A stretch of 64,000 bases of DNA from Mycteria americana (Eukaryota > Chordata > Aves > Ciconiiformes > Ciconiidae), in contig NC_134373.1 of assembly GCF_035582795.1 (NCBI RefSeq), positions 37,976,501-38,040,500 on the forward strand, in the 5' to 3' direction. Under the pieces are notes generated by a model. The model saw only the letters and a program-made list of their open reading frames with translations. It had not been told where the DNA came from and ran no database searches. Made by a program: the position numbers and the translations under genes. Below are positions 40,181 to 53,400 of the stretch, piece after piece (positions within the stretch are counted from its first letter, which is position 1; the number at the start of each line of letters is the position of its first letter).

Positions 40181-40236
40181 AGAGAACTGTGTATGATATT
40201 ACTATTACAGAGAACTGTGTATGATATTGCTGTTAT
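40181..40236 (+). repeat. Two tandem copies of a 28-bp unit
   Basis: The unit beginning AGAGAACTGTGTATGATATT occurs twice in tandem, with about three differences near the end. Confidence 0.85.
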
Positions 40237-40929
40237 TCATTTGATGTGAACTTGGGCTGGGGAAAAATGGAAGTTGATTCTCCTTTCAGCTTGATAGTGG
40301 ATAAAATAAGAACAGGTAAGGCAAAGAGAGGTGGACTCTTCTGGAGGTCCCTATAGCAGCTGGGGGTGTTCTGGTATGCATGGGCAGAAGAACAGGCATT
40401 ATTAGATAAGGTACCAGGCTTTTTTCTGTCTGTGGTTTCTTTGATTCTCAGTTGATGCAATCCAAGAAAAAAAAGGGAAAAGATTTTTTATCCTTTGCTA
40501 CCTGCCTGTCTCTCCCTCTCCATCCACTGCTTCCTGCTGTAGTGCTCAGAAAAAACAAGAGCTCAGTTAGGAGAAAAGTTAAAAACATTTTGGAAGAAAA
40601 TTGGAATTGAAATCACAGAGGATAATAACATAGCTGAAGTTCAAATGAATATTTCATAAATGTATTTACAAGGGATGCTAAGCCACTAAACAGTAAAAAT
40701 GACACAGGCTATGTATGCATTATCCTGTACAGATTCAGCAAAGAAAGTCATTTAATAAGGTAAGCTTATGTTAAAATTATAATCAATAAATGCCCATTAC
40801 AGAAAAAGATTTATCCCTGGGTGTTAAAAGAACAGAGCTATAATTTGCATGCGAACTACATTCTTTTTTAAGACTTTTGGTTTTTTAAGGTTTGAAGGGT
40901 TACATAGGAAAGCTAGAAGAAAGTCTGTC

Positions 40930-41110
40930 TGAGATGTTGTTCAAGGCAGAGAGAGAGAACGAGGAAGAATGTTGAGGAAATTACAAGGCTATAAGCTTGG
41001 CACTTATAACATGCAAATAAAGAGAAGATATTCTGAAGGGCAATGAGGAGCCAGTATGGGTTCAATAATATTAGAACAGAAGATAGCAGCATGAATTTTA
41101 ATGATTAAGA
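40930..41110 (+). repeat. Possible decayed LINE fragment
   Basis: The stretch with GGCTATAAGCTTGGCACTTA followed by GGAGCCAGTATGGGTTCAA loosely follows the nucleotide order of a LINE reverse transcriptase region (ATAAGCTT motif, then a GTATGGGTT segment). The match is weak and no frame remains. Confidence 0.25.
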
Positions 41111-42894
41111 TCCTTCACAACTATAACCTTCTTATACTTTACAATTAATTATTACAATTATACCTTGATCCTGCATTCAGAGCCTTAAACAACAGTCTTA
41201 TATCCCTGGCCAGAAGCCTTCTGACTTTACTGAGTTGTGTTTTGGCTGTATCTGTCAGGGTAAACAGACTGCACTGTCAGGTCTTCACTGCTTTGGTCTA
41301 ATGTTTCTTTTATAGCTCAAGAAAAAGAGAGATGTGAGTTAACACGGCAGGAGGCAGGGAGAAGCCACAAGCATGGAGCTTTAAAGTGAGTATCTAATAT
41401 GGAATGGGAAGGAAATCACTGATGAAAACATGGTCATCCTGGGATACAGTTTATGTGTCTTGAGTGAGGGAATTTTTGGAATATTTGTGCTGCTGTCATG
41501 AAAGCTAAAAAGAGTCAGACAGAAAATATGTTCTAATGGAGGGAGCCTAGTCTATGAAGCTGCTGGTTTCTATAGCTGAGACAAGTTGAATATTTCAAAC
41601 GACATTTTTTAACCTGTCCTCCCAAAAAGTAATTTCCCTACCTTTGCAATACAGTCTGAAACGCGACCATTATTCCTTAAACTATGACCACCAAAGTCAT
41701 AGGTATTTATCAAGGGTAATGTGTGTATTCCACCGTACACCTTATTTGTTGGGACAAATGGCCTAGTTTATTGATTCTCTTTCAGAAGCTATTCTGTTCA
41801 GTTACAGATGAGTGGGGAACAAAACTATTCTCTTGACTGACCTCTTTATTTACAGTCTGATAAAAGAGGGCTATTGTGTTTTATGCGTTACCAATGTCTC
41901 CTAAAAGTCTCTACTTTTACTCTTGCAAAGTCCTGCAGTGTAGTGGTAGCCAGAGTGGTAGTCTTGCTTTCTGAAGCATTTTCAAAATACTTTAGAGATA
42001 AAATTATTCTGATTTACACAGTGCTAATCTTCATTGCAATAGAACTGAAAATCTGCTCTAGGTTACTGTCAATGGTGTTGTCTGCTGAAAGGTTGAAGCA
42101 TTTTGGACTATCGCTTGTGATAGAGATCTATGCCCTTCTTTCCTGGTGAAAGTTGGTAGGTAAATCTGAGACATCAGTATTTGCACTGGTAAGTAAATTA
42201 ATTATTAGGGACCTAAAAGTAGAGAATGTCATGTTTTGTTTTTTCTGGTTTTATGGAAGACTGAGAACGGAAGATTTAGAAAAGATTTTATTGTGGCAGC
42301 TATATCTACTGCTGCCTCTAAACATCTTCTTGACCTGTCCATGTAGGCTTAGGCTTTTGTAAGTTAGAAACTGCACTGATGAAGGTGATCTGTGACTTCT
42401 TACTAAAGATAAATCAAAAGTAGATGTCCAAGATGAATGGTCAGTATTTGTCTAGTGTCTTTTTTGTTACCTTAATGGCCTACTCTGGCTAGCTATCTCA
42501 GTATAGAGGACTGAAACATTTTTTTTTCCTTCTGAGAAATGTCCAGAAAGCAGTGGAAGTCTCTGCAGATCCTTTAGTTTGGTCACCCTACTGGATGTGT
42601 GTTAGGAAGTTAATGAGTTAAAAATGGGGTTCAGTGTGTAGATGAAACCTGTATCTCCATTTCCATCTCTGCCATCTTGATAAGGGCAGCTGCATGAATT
42701 CACAGGCTGAAAAGAATGAAGCTGGGGTTATCTAACCTCCCTTGCAAAAGGCCCAGAGAAACAATCCAGCCCTAATTGCTGCTGGATAGTGGAGAAGGTA
42801 CAGTGATTGCTGAGAAATGGTATCATCTGGATTGTTACTTCCAAAGTGAGATGGAATTTTTGCATTATGACATGCAAACAATTTAGGTGAATAA

Positions 42895-43045
42895 TATGAA
42901 AATTATAATAATTAATAGATAAGCTAAATTAATAAATGCATAGACAATATAATAAACAATATACAGTCTTTTTATAATATGTAATAAAATAAATTAATAC
43001 AGAATATGAATTAATATTTTAATATAATGAATAATATGTTGCTAC
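42895..43045. repeat. AT-rich low-complexity block
   Basis: About 150 bp almost entirely A and T with many AATTAAT and TAATAT units, inside the intron between EGF modules C and D. Confidence 0.8.
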
Positions 43046-44842
43046 TACTTTTTTATCTTATAATGTGAATGTTTTGCTCTGTTGTTGAGTTTAACGGCCG
43101 AAGTCTGTAGTTAAAGTGATGCAAATGAAGGCCATATTCAGCCTTGTTGATACTATAGCGAAGCACAGAGTTTGGGCACACGCATCCAAGCAGGGAAGGG
43201 GGTGCTGAGCACAGGGAAACCTCGAGGTCTTAAATTTGACAAAGCAATTTTGCACAGGGGAGTAATGTGATGAACCAAACACCTCCTTGCCTGAAATGCA
43301 CTGGTTCTGGCAGAGTGTGTGGATTTGGCCCACTATTTTTGTGCTGCTAGGAGATGGGAAAGAGGCCAAAGTAATACAAGAGCAACAAAAGGTGTAACCA
43401 GAGGTTGGTTACAGTCCTCTTTGCTGCTGCTAGCAGCCTGCTCATCAGTGCTGGGGCTGAAGTGAAGGCGAGCACTTCTTTGAGCAAGGGAAGCACTCAG
43501 AAGGCTTTTGATGTTTAGGCAGATAAATGCATTTTTTTCATTGAGTTCTGAATTTGGGTGAATACAGTCCCATTAAAACACAAAACCAGACCTGCTTTCA
43601 GGGGTTGCATGTCTGTGCAAAACTTTATACCTAACATCTGTGAGGATGAAGACTTTCTTGTTCCCCTGCTTCCTCCCTGCCTCACTGTGAATACCCTGGA
43701 GCAACTTTCTAAGACCTCACCATCTGCTCTCTGACAATAGTCTTCTCTCTTTCTATTTAAAAAAGCAGAAATCCAACCACTTGGTGATTTTTTTGGTTTG
43801 CTGTGGGACCTAGGAGTTTCAGCCAGCTCCTTTTGGACAAAAAGCTGATTTAATTCCCCACTACAGTGAAAACATGGGAAGAAAGAGTAAAAACAGAGTG
43901 ACTAGCAAGTGAATGAATTTGGAGCAAAGTTCCAAAGGTTAGATAGATATATAAAAGGTTGCCTAGGCTTGTGTGCCTGCATAGGACACCAGAAGTTGTT
44001 AATGATAGTAAGCATTACTTGCCTTTCACAGGAACAAGCACAATTTATTTATTTAATAAATCGAGTCAAGAATATGTCATCAACTAATAAATAACTTTAA
44101 ACATTACCATGTTTGAACTAGAAGACAGCTGGCACAAAGAAACAATTACACAGCCATTGGGATTTAACTGACAAAAGATTTCCATAAGTAATTACGCTCT
44201 GTGAGTGTGAGAGGAAAGAAAGATTGCCCTTTAAAGGGGATAATGCCTTGATATTTTCCTCATGCCCTTTTACTGTAAAGCTAATAACATACACAAACTG
44301 CAGTGACCCTGTATGTAACAGGCAATAATGGATCTCTTCCTATTCCAGGTCTTGCAGTCCTTCCACATGCAAATACTTCCAGCTATCTCGGTCGTCAGTC
44401 TGAACACATAGTATTTACAGGATGGGGCTCTTAGGTTAGCAGGTACATAGAATTTTTTTCTGTGCTTAATGCCATCTGGGTATGCAGAATGGGCTACTCC
44501 ATTTTCTTTTGTCCCTGACCCCTCTTTTTTTACCTTGTATTTCAAATTATTTAATTTAAAGACTACTAATTTTGTCTGACAGATCAAGCTCAGCGTCCAC
44601 ATAAGTAAAAGATGAGTCAGGTCTCTTTCTCACACTGATGTTGAGTCCAGAAATGTCTTTGAAAGTAATAGTTTTACTGGCAGCACAAGGCAGTTCTGAC
44701 AAATAAGAGGCAGAATGTAGGTGCTAATCATGTCAGGGCTGACTTTTACATGTAATATACACTTAGTAGAAAATTTAATGTGTAAAGATCTCTGGTGCAA
44801 AGTGTGTGGCTACAAAACTGTAGTAATTAAAGCAACACTTAC

Positions 44843-44938
44843 GGGTCTGGCACAGCATTCCTACCCATCCTCCAGAGCACTCGCAGATGTTTGGACCTAC
44901 ACATTCTCCACCATTCAGACATTTCTGCAGGCAAACAG
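44843..44938 (-). CDS. VWDE: VWDE internal exon, EGF-like module C
   Basis: A 96-bp phase 1-1 exon on the minus strand, acceptor CTGTTCAG before 44938 and strong donor GTAAGTGTT after 44843. It encodes a module beginning [12 protein letters not shown] and ending [10 protein letters not shown], with six cysteines spaced 3-5-5-1-8. The combination [14 protein letters not shown] with GWVGMLC is the feature that most strongly suggested VWDE to me. The last base C joins CA of module D to form Pro. There is no frameshift or stop across the module, so the exon looks functional. Confidence 0.85.
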
Positions 44939-46296
<1,358 letters not shown>

Positions 46297-48880
46297 TCAA
46301 AGGAAGAATATGGTAGCGGGGAAATGAGGGAAGACTTTACTAGAGACTTATTTGCTTCCTTTCAGAAGGTTCACTTGCTTGTAATTAAAACCCAGAAAAG
46401 TAATTTGGAGTTGAGAATCTGAAACACAGAGGCTTGATAGCTCCCATAAATCCTTCTGGAAAATGCTGTGCCTTGTGTGGAAGCTCTTTCGGGGAAGCTC
46501 CAGTAAGAGCTGCCTCACCAGAAAAACAAGAGAGGCATTAATTACAATGATTCTCGGAAAAACAAGTAAGAAATTTTCTGTCGCAGCTGTGGACAGACCG
46601 AATACTTGTTAGAGCTTTCACTTCCTGATTGGAAAACATGTTCTCAGATGTTCATTTGGATAAGAAAAGACTTGAAGAGGATAGATTGGCTTGACACAAT
46701 TTTGGGAATGCTTTTGCATTCAACCAAGCTTAAAGGCTAAATAGATCTATTCCTCCATCGCCTTTTTGCACCATTATTTGTTAATGTACTTACCTTTTTT
46801 CTTTATTCTTTCATATAAAGAAGATGTGAAAGTTAAGTTGTTCTTTCAACCACAGGAAACCACATGGGGGTTTTTTGTTAGATTTCATTAGAAATCTAAT
46901 TGCTAATTTTTTGTGTCTCAGCTTAAGCCCTGTATTGATAAATATTGTTGTTTTACAACATCCAACAGTAAAATCTCACTGTTCTGGCAAGTCAAACATC
47001 TGCAGTCCCAACCTGCTTTGATATAGGTAGATGCCATAGGCAGATACCCAAAGTCCTCATCTCCTGTTTCTCCTTGCCTGTAGGCGTAGGAAGGACCCAT
47101 CAGTTTAGAAAGACGGCAGTGCTGGTATGATGGGAGTGGGAATGATTTGCCTTTTACATGGAAGAAGGCATTCGATAACTGGGTGGAAGACAATAAAGCC
47201 ATGTTATGTAGCAAGTGGTTGGACTGGAGTACCAGCGTCAAGTCAGGAGGAGTCCAACAATGAAGGTTTGAGGACACATTTGTTGAATGGCTTCTGCCAT
47301 GTTTAAAGCTTCATAGGCACAATGGGATTTCCCGTTGACTCGTTACCAACAGCGGTAATCAGAATCAGCCCTCCCTGTTTGCAGAGCCGGGTGGCTGTCG
47401 AACACCCAGCTCTTCCTCAGCAGGGAGCAGGCTACTAGCTTCTGCAGGCACTGAGGGGGCTGCCAGCTAAACTGTAGCATTACACCGCCTTTATTAACCT
47501 TAAGGTTGGGATATCTTTTGGCACGTCAGCAGTAAGAACAGAACTTGAATACTAATGCTGTAGCAATTCTGATTTTCAAGCCATCGCTATGTACAGGGCT
47601 CTGAAACTACCACAACCCCGCCTCAGACCTTTACTGTGGAAGGTGGAATCCTGCAAAGAGCCTCAAAATAGGAATGATTACTAAAAAATAGCATGCAAAA
47701 ATACAGCAACTGTTATTTCATGGGAGAATAACCTTCTGTTCTTCTCTTAGGTATGATCAGACATTTTTAGATAGGTAGATTTAGATTCCCTAATTATTCC
47801 TCTGATGTATTGAAATATTGCTTTTGTGGCTTTTTGTGTCCTGTTCTATTCCTTCAGTGCAGATGCTGCTGCACTGGCAGCTTTTAGCACTACATTGCCC
47901 ATTCTTGGTTGGCTGCTACATTTGCATTTTGTTCTGTGCCAAGCCTCCTGGATCCCTCAACATAGTGACCTGCCCTCAGGCAGGTCAAACTTACCCACGC
48001 TTCTAAGGGCTGCTTGGATCCAAGCCCTTAAACTGTCGTCCTCTTTTTCCTTCTTTCTCTGCCTCTCCTGATCCATGCTATAATCTTGGCCTCTGCTTAC
48101 TAAGGCTAACAGGGATCTACAGTTCTTGCTGAACTATCAAAAAGTGCTGCAACCACTAGTTAAAACCTAGATGAGTTCAAAGTGTCATGGTAGCCATAAC
48201 TCTGAAATAATTTAATCTTTTATTTTCCCTTTTCCTTTTTCTCTCCATTTTGATCTCACGTCTCCAATAACGGACTTCTGACCTACAATCTTAAGTTGTG
48301 TTGTATTTGACTTCCCGTTTCAAATATAAAACAGCTCAGATATTCAGAATTTAGAAAAGATGACCTCAAACCATAAAATTTTGTTCTAGATTTCAAAAGA
48401 CCTGATGCTTTGTGATATTCACGGACCACAGTGTGCCCAATGCTAACCTGCTGTCCCAAAATCAGTTGAAAATCTAGAGATTTGATTTTGAGATCATATG
48501 AAACTTGGAGAATGTCTTCCCCCCGCCCCTTAAAAAGTAAAGCAAAGAAAAAGTAACTAGAAGTACAGTAGCTCTTGTTCAAATGGGTATTTCTCCTTTT
48601 TTTTGTCAGTTTTATTTTCTGTGTATTTTTAACCTTATACAAACAATTACATTTTAAGGTGTTCCTCATTGTTTTGTACTGATAGCAGATTTTTTAAATT
48701 GTAGAACAACAGACTCTTCCTTCAATTACAGGGAGTCAAACTAGCGTGCTTTTTCATTAACTTTTAGTTTTCTATTTGTGTATAACTGAACTTGTTCCAG
48801 CTCAATTTGCATTGTAATTCAGCAAAACTTTAAGCAACAGGGGAGGTCCAGTCTTGGTCTGAATAAAACATCTCCGTTCA

Positions 48881-49145
48881 CAGAATTACAGAATCGTATA
48901 GGTTGAAAAGACCTTTAAGATCATTGAGTCCAACCATAAACCAACACTACCAAGACCACCACTACACCATGTCCCTAAGCACCTCATCCAAACGTCTTTT
49001 CAATACCTCCAGCGATGGGGACTCAACCACTTCCCTGGGCAGCCTGTTCCAATGCTTGATAACCCTTTCAGTGAAGTAAAATTTCCTAATATCCAGTCTA
49101 AACCTCCCCTGGAGCAACTTGAGGCCATTTCCTCTCGTCCTAGAG
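48881..49145 (-). mobile_element. CR1 LINE 3' fragment
   Basis: The minus-strand copy begins at its 3' tail (CAGAATTACAGAATCG on the plus strand) and extends into the last part of ORF2. The minus strand encodes a recognisable CR1 C-terminus, including [17 protein letters not shown] and [20 protein letters not shown], ending at the natural stop near 48962. It is 5'-truncated at about 49145. It lies in the large VWDE intron, in the same orientation as the gene. Confidence 0.93.
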
Positions 49146-49761
49146 AGGAATTTCCTCTCTTTCAAACTGACTTTCAACTTGGGATCTGTTTCTCTCTTTC
49201 TTCAGCTGCCTTACAAATGAACAAGTAACTATGAAAATATAGCATGAACTTCCTGTACGCTGTTCATTGTTTATGGCATCTCTCACTTCAGTGATAAATC
49301 CAAAGGACTTCAATTCAAAGGGAACTAAGGGAAGTACCAAACCTGGTCTGAACTGGAGGGGCAGTTCTCACTGACTGCTCTCCGGGGCAGATACTTTCTC
49401 TTCTTGCTAGGGAATTCACAAGCACCTTTATGTAAAGGAATGCAGTGGTATCTCTCCCCTTTTCCTGTCTGACATCTCCACCTTGTTCTCCCTTTCTTTA
49501 ACTTTCTTAAATACAATTCCATCTCAATACCCATCAGGCAGACTTCAACATTTGTTGATGATAACTAGTTCGGATCCTTTCTAGTCCCACTCCTTGGCCT
49601 CTGTGGAGGAGCTCCAATTTCAAAATAGCAAACAAAACCGTTACAGCCTCTCACAGGAAAACTAAATAAATTATCAGACACTAGGAGAGCAAATCAAATT
49701 ATTGTAATCCTCCCAGGCACTGGCACGACTTTGAAAAGACTCATATTTCTTTTTTTTCCCT

Positions 49762-50353
49762 TGTGCTGGTTTTGGCTGGGATTGAGTTAATTTTCTTCAT
49801 AGCAGCTCGTATGGGGCTCTGTTTTGGATTTGTGCTGGAAACAGTGTTGATAACCCAGGGATGTTTTCGCTCCTGCTGAGCAGTGCTGACACAGAGTCAG
49901 GGCCTTTGCTGCTCCTCACCCCACCCCACCAGCGAGTGGGCTGGGGGGCACAAGGAGCTGGGAGGGGACCCAGCCGGGACAGCTGACCCCAACTGCCCAA
50001 AGGGCTATTCCAGACCATACGGCGTCATGCTCAGCATATACAGCTGGGGAAGGAGAAGGAAGGGGGAACATTGGGAGTGATGGTGTTTGTCTTCCCAAGT
50101 CACCGTTACGCGTGCTGGAGCCCTGCTGTCCTGGAGATGGCTGAGCACCTGCCTGCCCATGGGAAGGAGTGAATGAATTCCTTGCTTTGCTTTGCTTGTG
50201 TGAGCGGCTTTTGCTTTCCCTATTAAACTGTCTTTATCTCAACCCTCGAGTTTCCTCACTTTTACCTTTCTGATTCTCTCCCTCATCTGGGCAGGGAGGA
50301 GTGAGCGAGCGGCTGGGTGGGGCTGAGTTGCCGGCTGGGGTTAAACCATGACG
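49762..50353 (+). mobile_element. ERVL-like solo LTR, antisense in the VWDE intron
   Basis: The block opens with TGTGCTGGTTTTGGCTGGG and closes near TTAAACCATGAC, matching a family of ERVL LTRs abundant in neoavian genomes. Internally there is a TATA-like CATATA at 50035-50040, an ATTAAA polyadenylation signal at 50222-50227 and a conserved TGAGCGAGCGGCTGGGTGG segment near the end. No second LTR or gag-pol sequence is adjacent, so it appears to be a solo LTR left by recombination between two LTRs. It is in plus orientation, opposite to VWDE. A clean target-site duplication was not obvious, and the right boundary may be 2 bases further, since the expected terminal CA is altered. Confidence 0.85.
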
Positions 50354-50409
50354 CACCTCCCCTTAAAAAAGGCCTGGCATCTTGACCCAAAGACAACAGT
50401 GGTTTGATA

Positions 50410-50455
50410 GGTTTTCCACCTGCCTTGGGGTTTTCCACCTGCCTTTCCACCTCCC
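50410..50455 (+). repeat. Short tandem duplication with TTTCCACCTGCC core
   Basis: GGTTTTCCACCTGCCTT occurs twice with a partial third copy (TTTCCACCTCC), immediately right of the solo LTR. Confidence 0.75.
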
Positions 50456-53400
50456 TAATGACACGGATATAAATGCATTCGTGCCTTCCTTTTGTTGCAG
50501 TTTGGTAGGGTATACCACTGGGCTAGGGAGAGTCCTTTACTATCAACACAGCCTGGGTGCAAACTTGCTGGCGGTCAGTAACCATCACTAAAGCCTTAAT
50601 CCCATTCCCCTTGCTGTCAGTGTTGACAATTCCATGCTCTTCAGTAAGAACAGAAGCACAGAATTTCATACGCAATAGAGTTACTCAATTCTGTAACGCG
50701 CCACAATTCTATAAGGTCACCGTTTAAAACTAGAAAGGACTTCCATGATCTTATGTTTTCCAAAACCAGTAAGTTAGATAAGGTAAGCCTATGTTGAAGG
50801 TGATAATGCAGGTTAAAGAAAAAGCGTGATTATGTGTTGTATTTCAGGGGAGGGGTGATTTTGATAACGTAACAAGCAGCTGCAGGTGTTAAGATAAAAC
50901 ATAGGTGTTGCACAGAACATCATACAAAATGTACGCAATTCTTCTGTGCACTGAAAGGCATTCACAAGCCGCTAAGTTTTCTGGTTTATGCAGCAGCTAT
51001 TTCTCTTTGATGGCTTTAGTGCATTTTGACCTTACAATCACTTAAAATTTCCTGTGACCCTTTTCATAGCTTATCCCCTCTAGGCTGACTTGACCCAGTG
51101 AAGTGCTTCTTGCAATTCTTTTTATCAACCTCCCTGGAGCTCCATAGTTCAACTCTTCAGCCCTAACATCTTTAAGGTAGTCAGGCTTCCTGCTTTGTCA
51201 GCCAAAGGGAAGAATTTTCCTGCAAAATAAATATTTCCAGAGATTACTAAAATTCTAAGAAGAAAACCAACCAACACTTTAAATGTTGCATGTAAAGTCA
51301 AGTAGATCCTCGTGGTGTAAGTAGCACCAGTGTCTTCCTTTGCCTGCCCTTCTTGCCATTGATTTACAGTAACAGTTCCCCTAAAACATACACAGTATTA
51401 AGCAAAATATCCCTGCTATGCAAAGCCAAAAGGGACTGGAGGCAAAGTTAAGCACTGGGCATGCTTTGCTGGACTGCACATACTAGAAGCAACTGAGAGT
51501 AATCTCTTGTTCTAATAAACAGTCACGATATTAGCCAGCAGTATCTGCTGATTAGTTTACAGGGATTAAAAGAAGCCAGACTTTTCCTTCAGACTCCCAC
51601 TGCTTCTGTGGATTAAAACTTTTCAAGTTGAACCTAAGCCACCTTTTGATGCAAGTACCCCACTACACCTTTTATCGCTAGAAGTAGATGATAATAATTA
51701 GTGAAAAGCTTGTAATTTTGTTGAAATAAGGCAGTCTTCATCACCACCCTCATAAAGTCAAAACAGAGGGAATATTAAATCGGTCTCCTAAAATCTTGGC
51801 AGAAAGGGATCCTCTGCAATGCTTCAGGAATACGCCTTGCTGCAGCTGAACATCCATGTCCTTTCCTGACAATGAGACTGCAGACTATTTCTTTCTGAAT
51901 CAAAATTACCTGTCATCACGTATCCTGAGCCATGCTGCTGATGAGGAGACAGTGCGTCACGCTGCAGTGCTGATTAGAAGATGTAGTTTTCAAGACAACT
52001 TTTCTTTTTTTTTTTTATATGCCCTGTAGAAGCTGAGAAAATTGACCTGCTTCTGGATGCATTCTGCTTTTGGATGGAAGAGAGAAAATAGCCTCAAGCA
52101 GTAACATCTGTGTGGGCCAGCTAAGGTAATGCATCAGGCTATAGCTTACTGACAAAGAACACAGAAATGCGGCCAAAAGAGCACCTACTGGTAGATATAT
52201 ACTTCAATGTATCCTTTAAGTCACCATCCCTGTGCTGCCATTTATATGTGATTCACAGGCACTGCTTTTATTTCTGGCCGGGGTTGATTTTGGACTGACT
52301 TCTCTGTGGGTCTAGCGCATATTTCAACTTGCTCTCTCGATTGCTCTTCTGAGGAGCAGGAAGCTTGATCAGTTGCAGTTTTGGCTTTTGTACATGTACA
52401 TGTTGTTTTAGTATTCATTTTCTCCTTTCTGCTTAGTGGTTATCTTGATTTGGTGTGACATTCTGAAAAACAAAGAGCTGTAGCTGGGAGATACGACACA
52501 GTAAGGACACAGAGCGTGGGACATTTAAAAATAACACTGACTGGTCCTGTCAGGAAAATCTAGACGGCAGAACTCAAGCTGAGAACAAAAATGAAACCAA
52601 TAGATGTGAAAGCAGTGGGGTTTGTGTTAAAACTGGCACTTCTAGTCCTTTTCCGATGTTTATAGGTAACATACATCACCTATTGATAAAACACAAAAAC
52701 CGGGGAGAAGCTCTGTGCCAGGAATGGCACAATCATGAGACTGCAGCCTTAAAATGTAGGGATGTTGCTGATCTTTTTCATCGGACCAGAACTGGAAGGT
52801 CAGGTCAGCAGTTTCACGAAATAGCACGGTTCAATTGATCGACTGGAAAGAAGGTTCCCCATCTCTCTGGATGCATTATGCATCCCAGCAGCACTGCTCG
52901 AATGAAACATTATCCTGACTGCAGTAAGGAAACAATTGGTTGGGTGTTTCTAGGCTCCAAATAAAGATTTGATCTTGCTGAATGATCTTTAATCCTTTGA
53001 AAAAATGAATCACAAAATGGGTGTGTTCTGGCCAAAAAGGGTGTTTCTAACAAAGGACACCATTGTTTGGATTCTACTGTCCTGACACTAGCAGAAACTA
53101 GTCGAGGTAAAAAATGTCATTCTCCCCTTTAGAGGGTATAACTGATGCTCAACAGATCATTAGCGAGATGGATGTACCAATATATCTGCTGCTGTGAAGG
53201 TCCCAAATGCACATAGCTCTGAAAAACATCTTATGGATTCGGGACACTAGCAATTTCTAGTCCCCTTTTTTCTGCTTCCAAGGGCAGTAAGGAACTAGTT
53301 TTGCCCGTGCTGAGTTTTAGGCACATATGTTGTTCCAGAGCTTGATTTTCTCTGAAATTCCTCATCTATGTTAATTTGGATTTGTAAATAAAGGAATAAC

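Larger units (their letters stand above)
37899..44842 (-). other. VWDE: VWDE intron between EGF modules C and D (about 6.9 kb)
   Basis: Bounded by donor GTAAGTGTT and acceptor TTTGTAG. It holds two small tandem duplications (39748-39789 and 40181-40236), a possible decayed LINE fragment near 40930-41110 and a very AT-rich block at 42895-43045. The rest is unique sequence with no EGF-type or other exon that I recognise. Confidence 0.72.
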
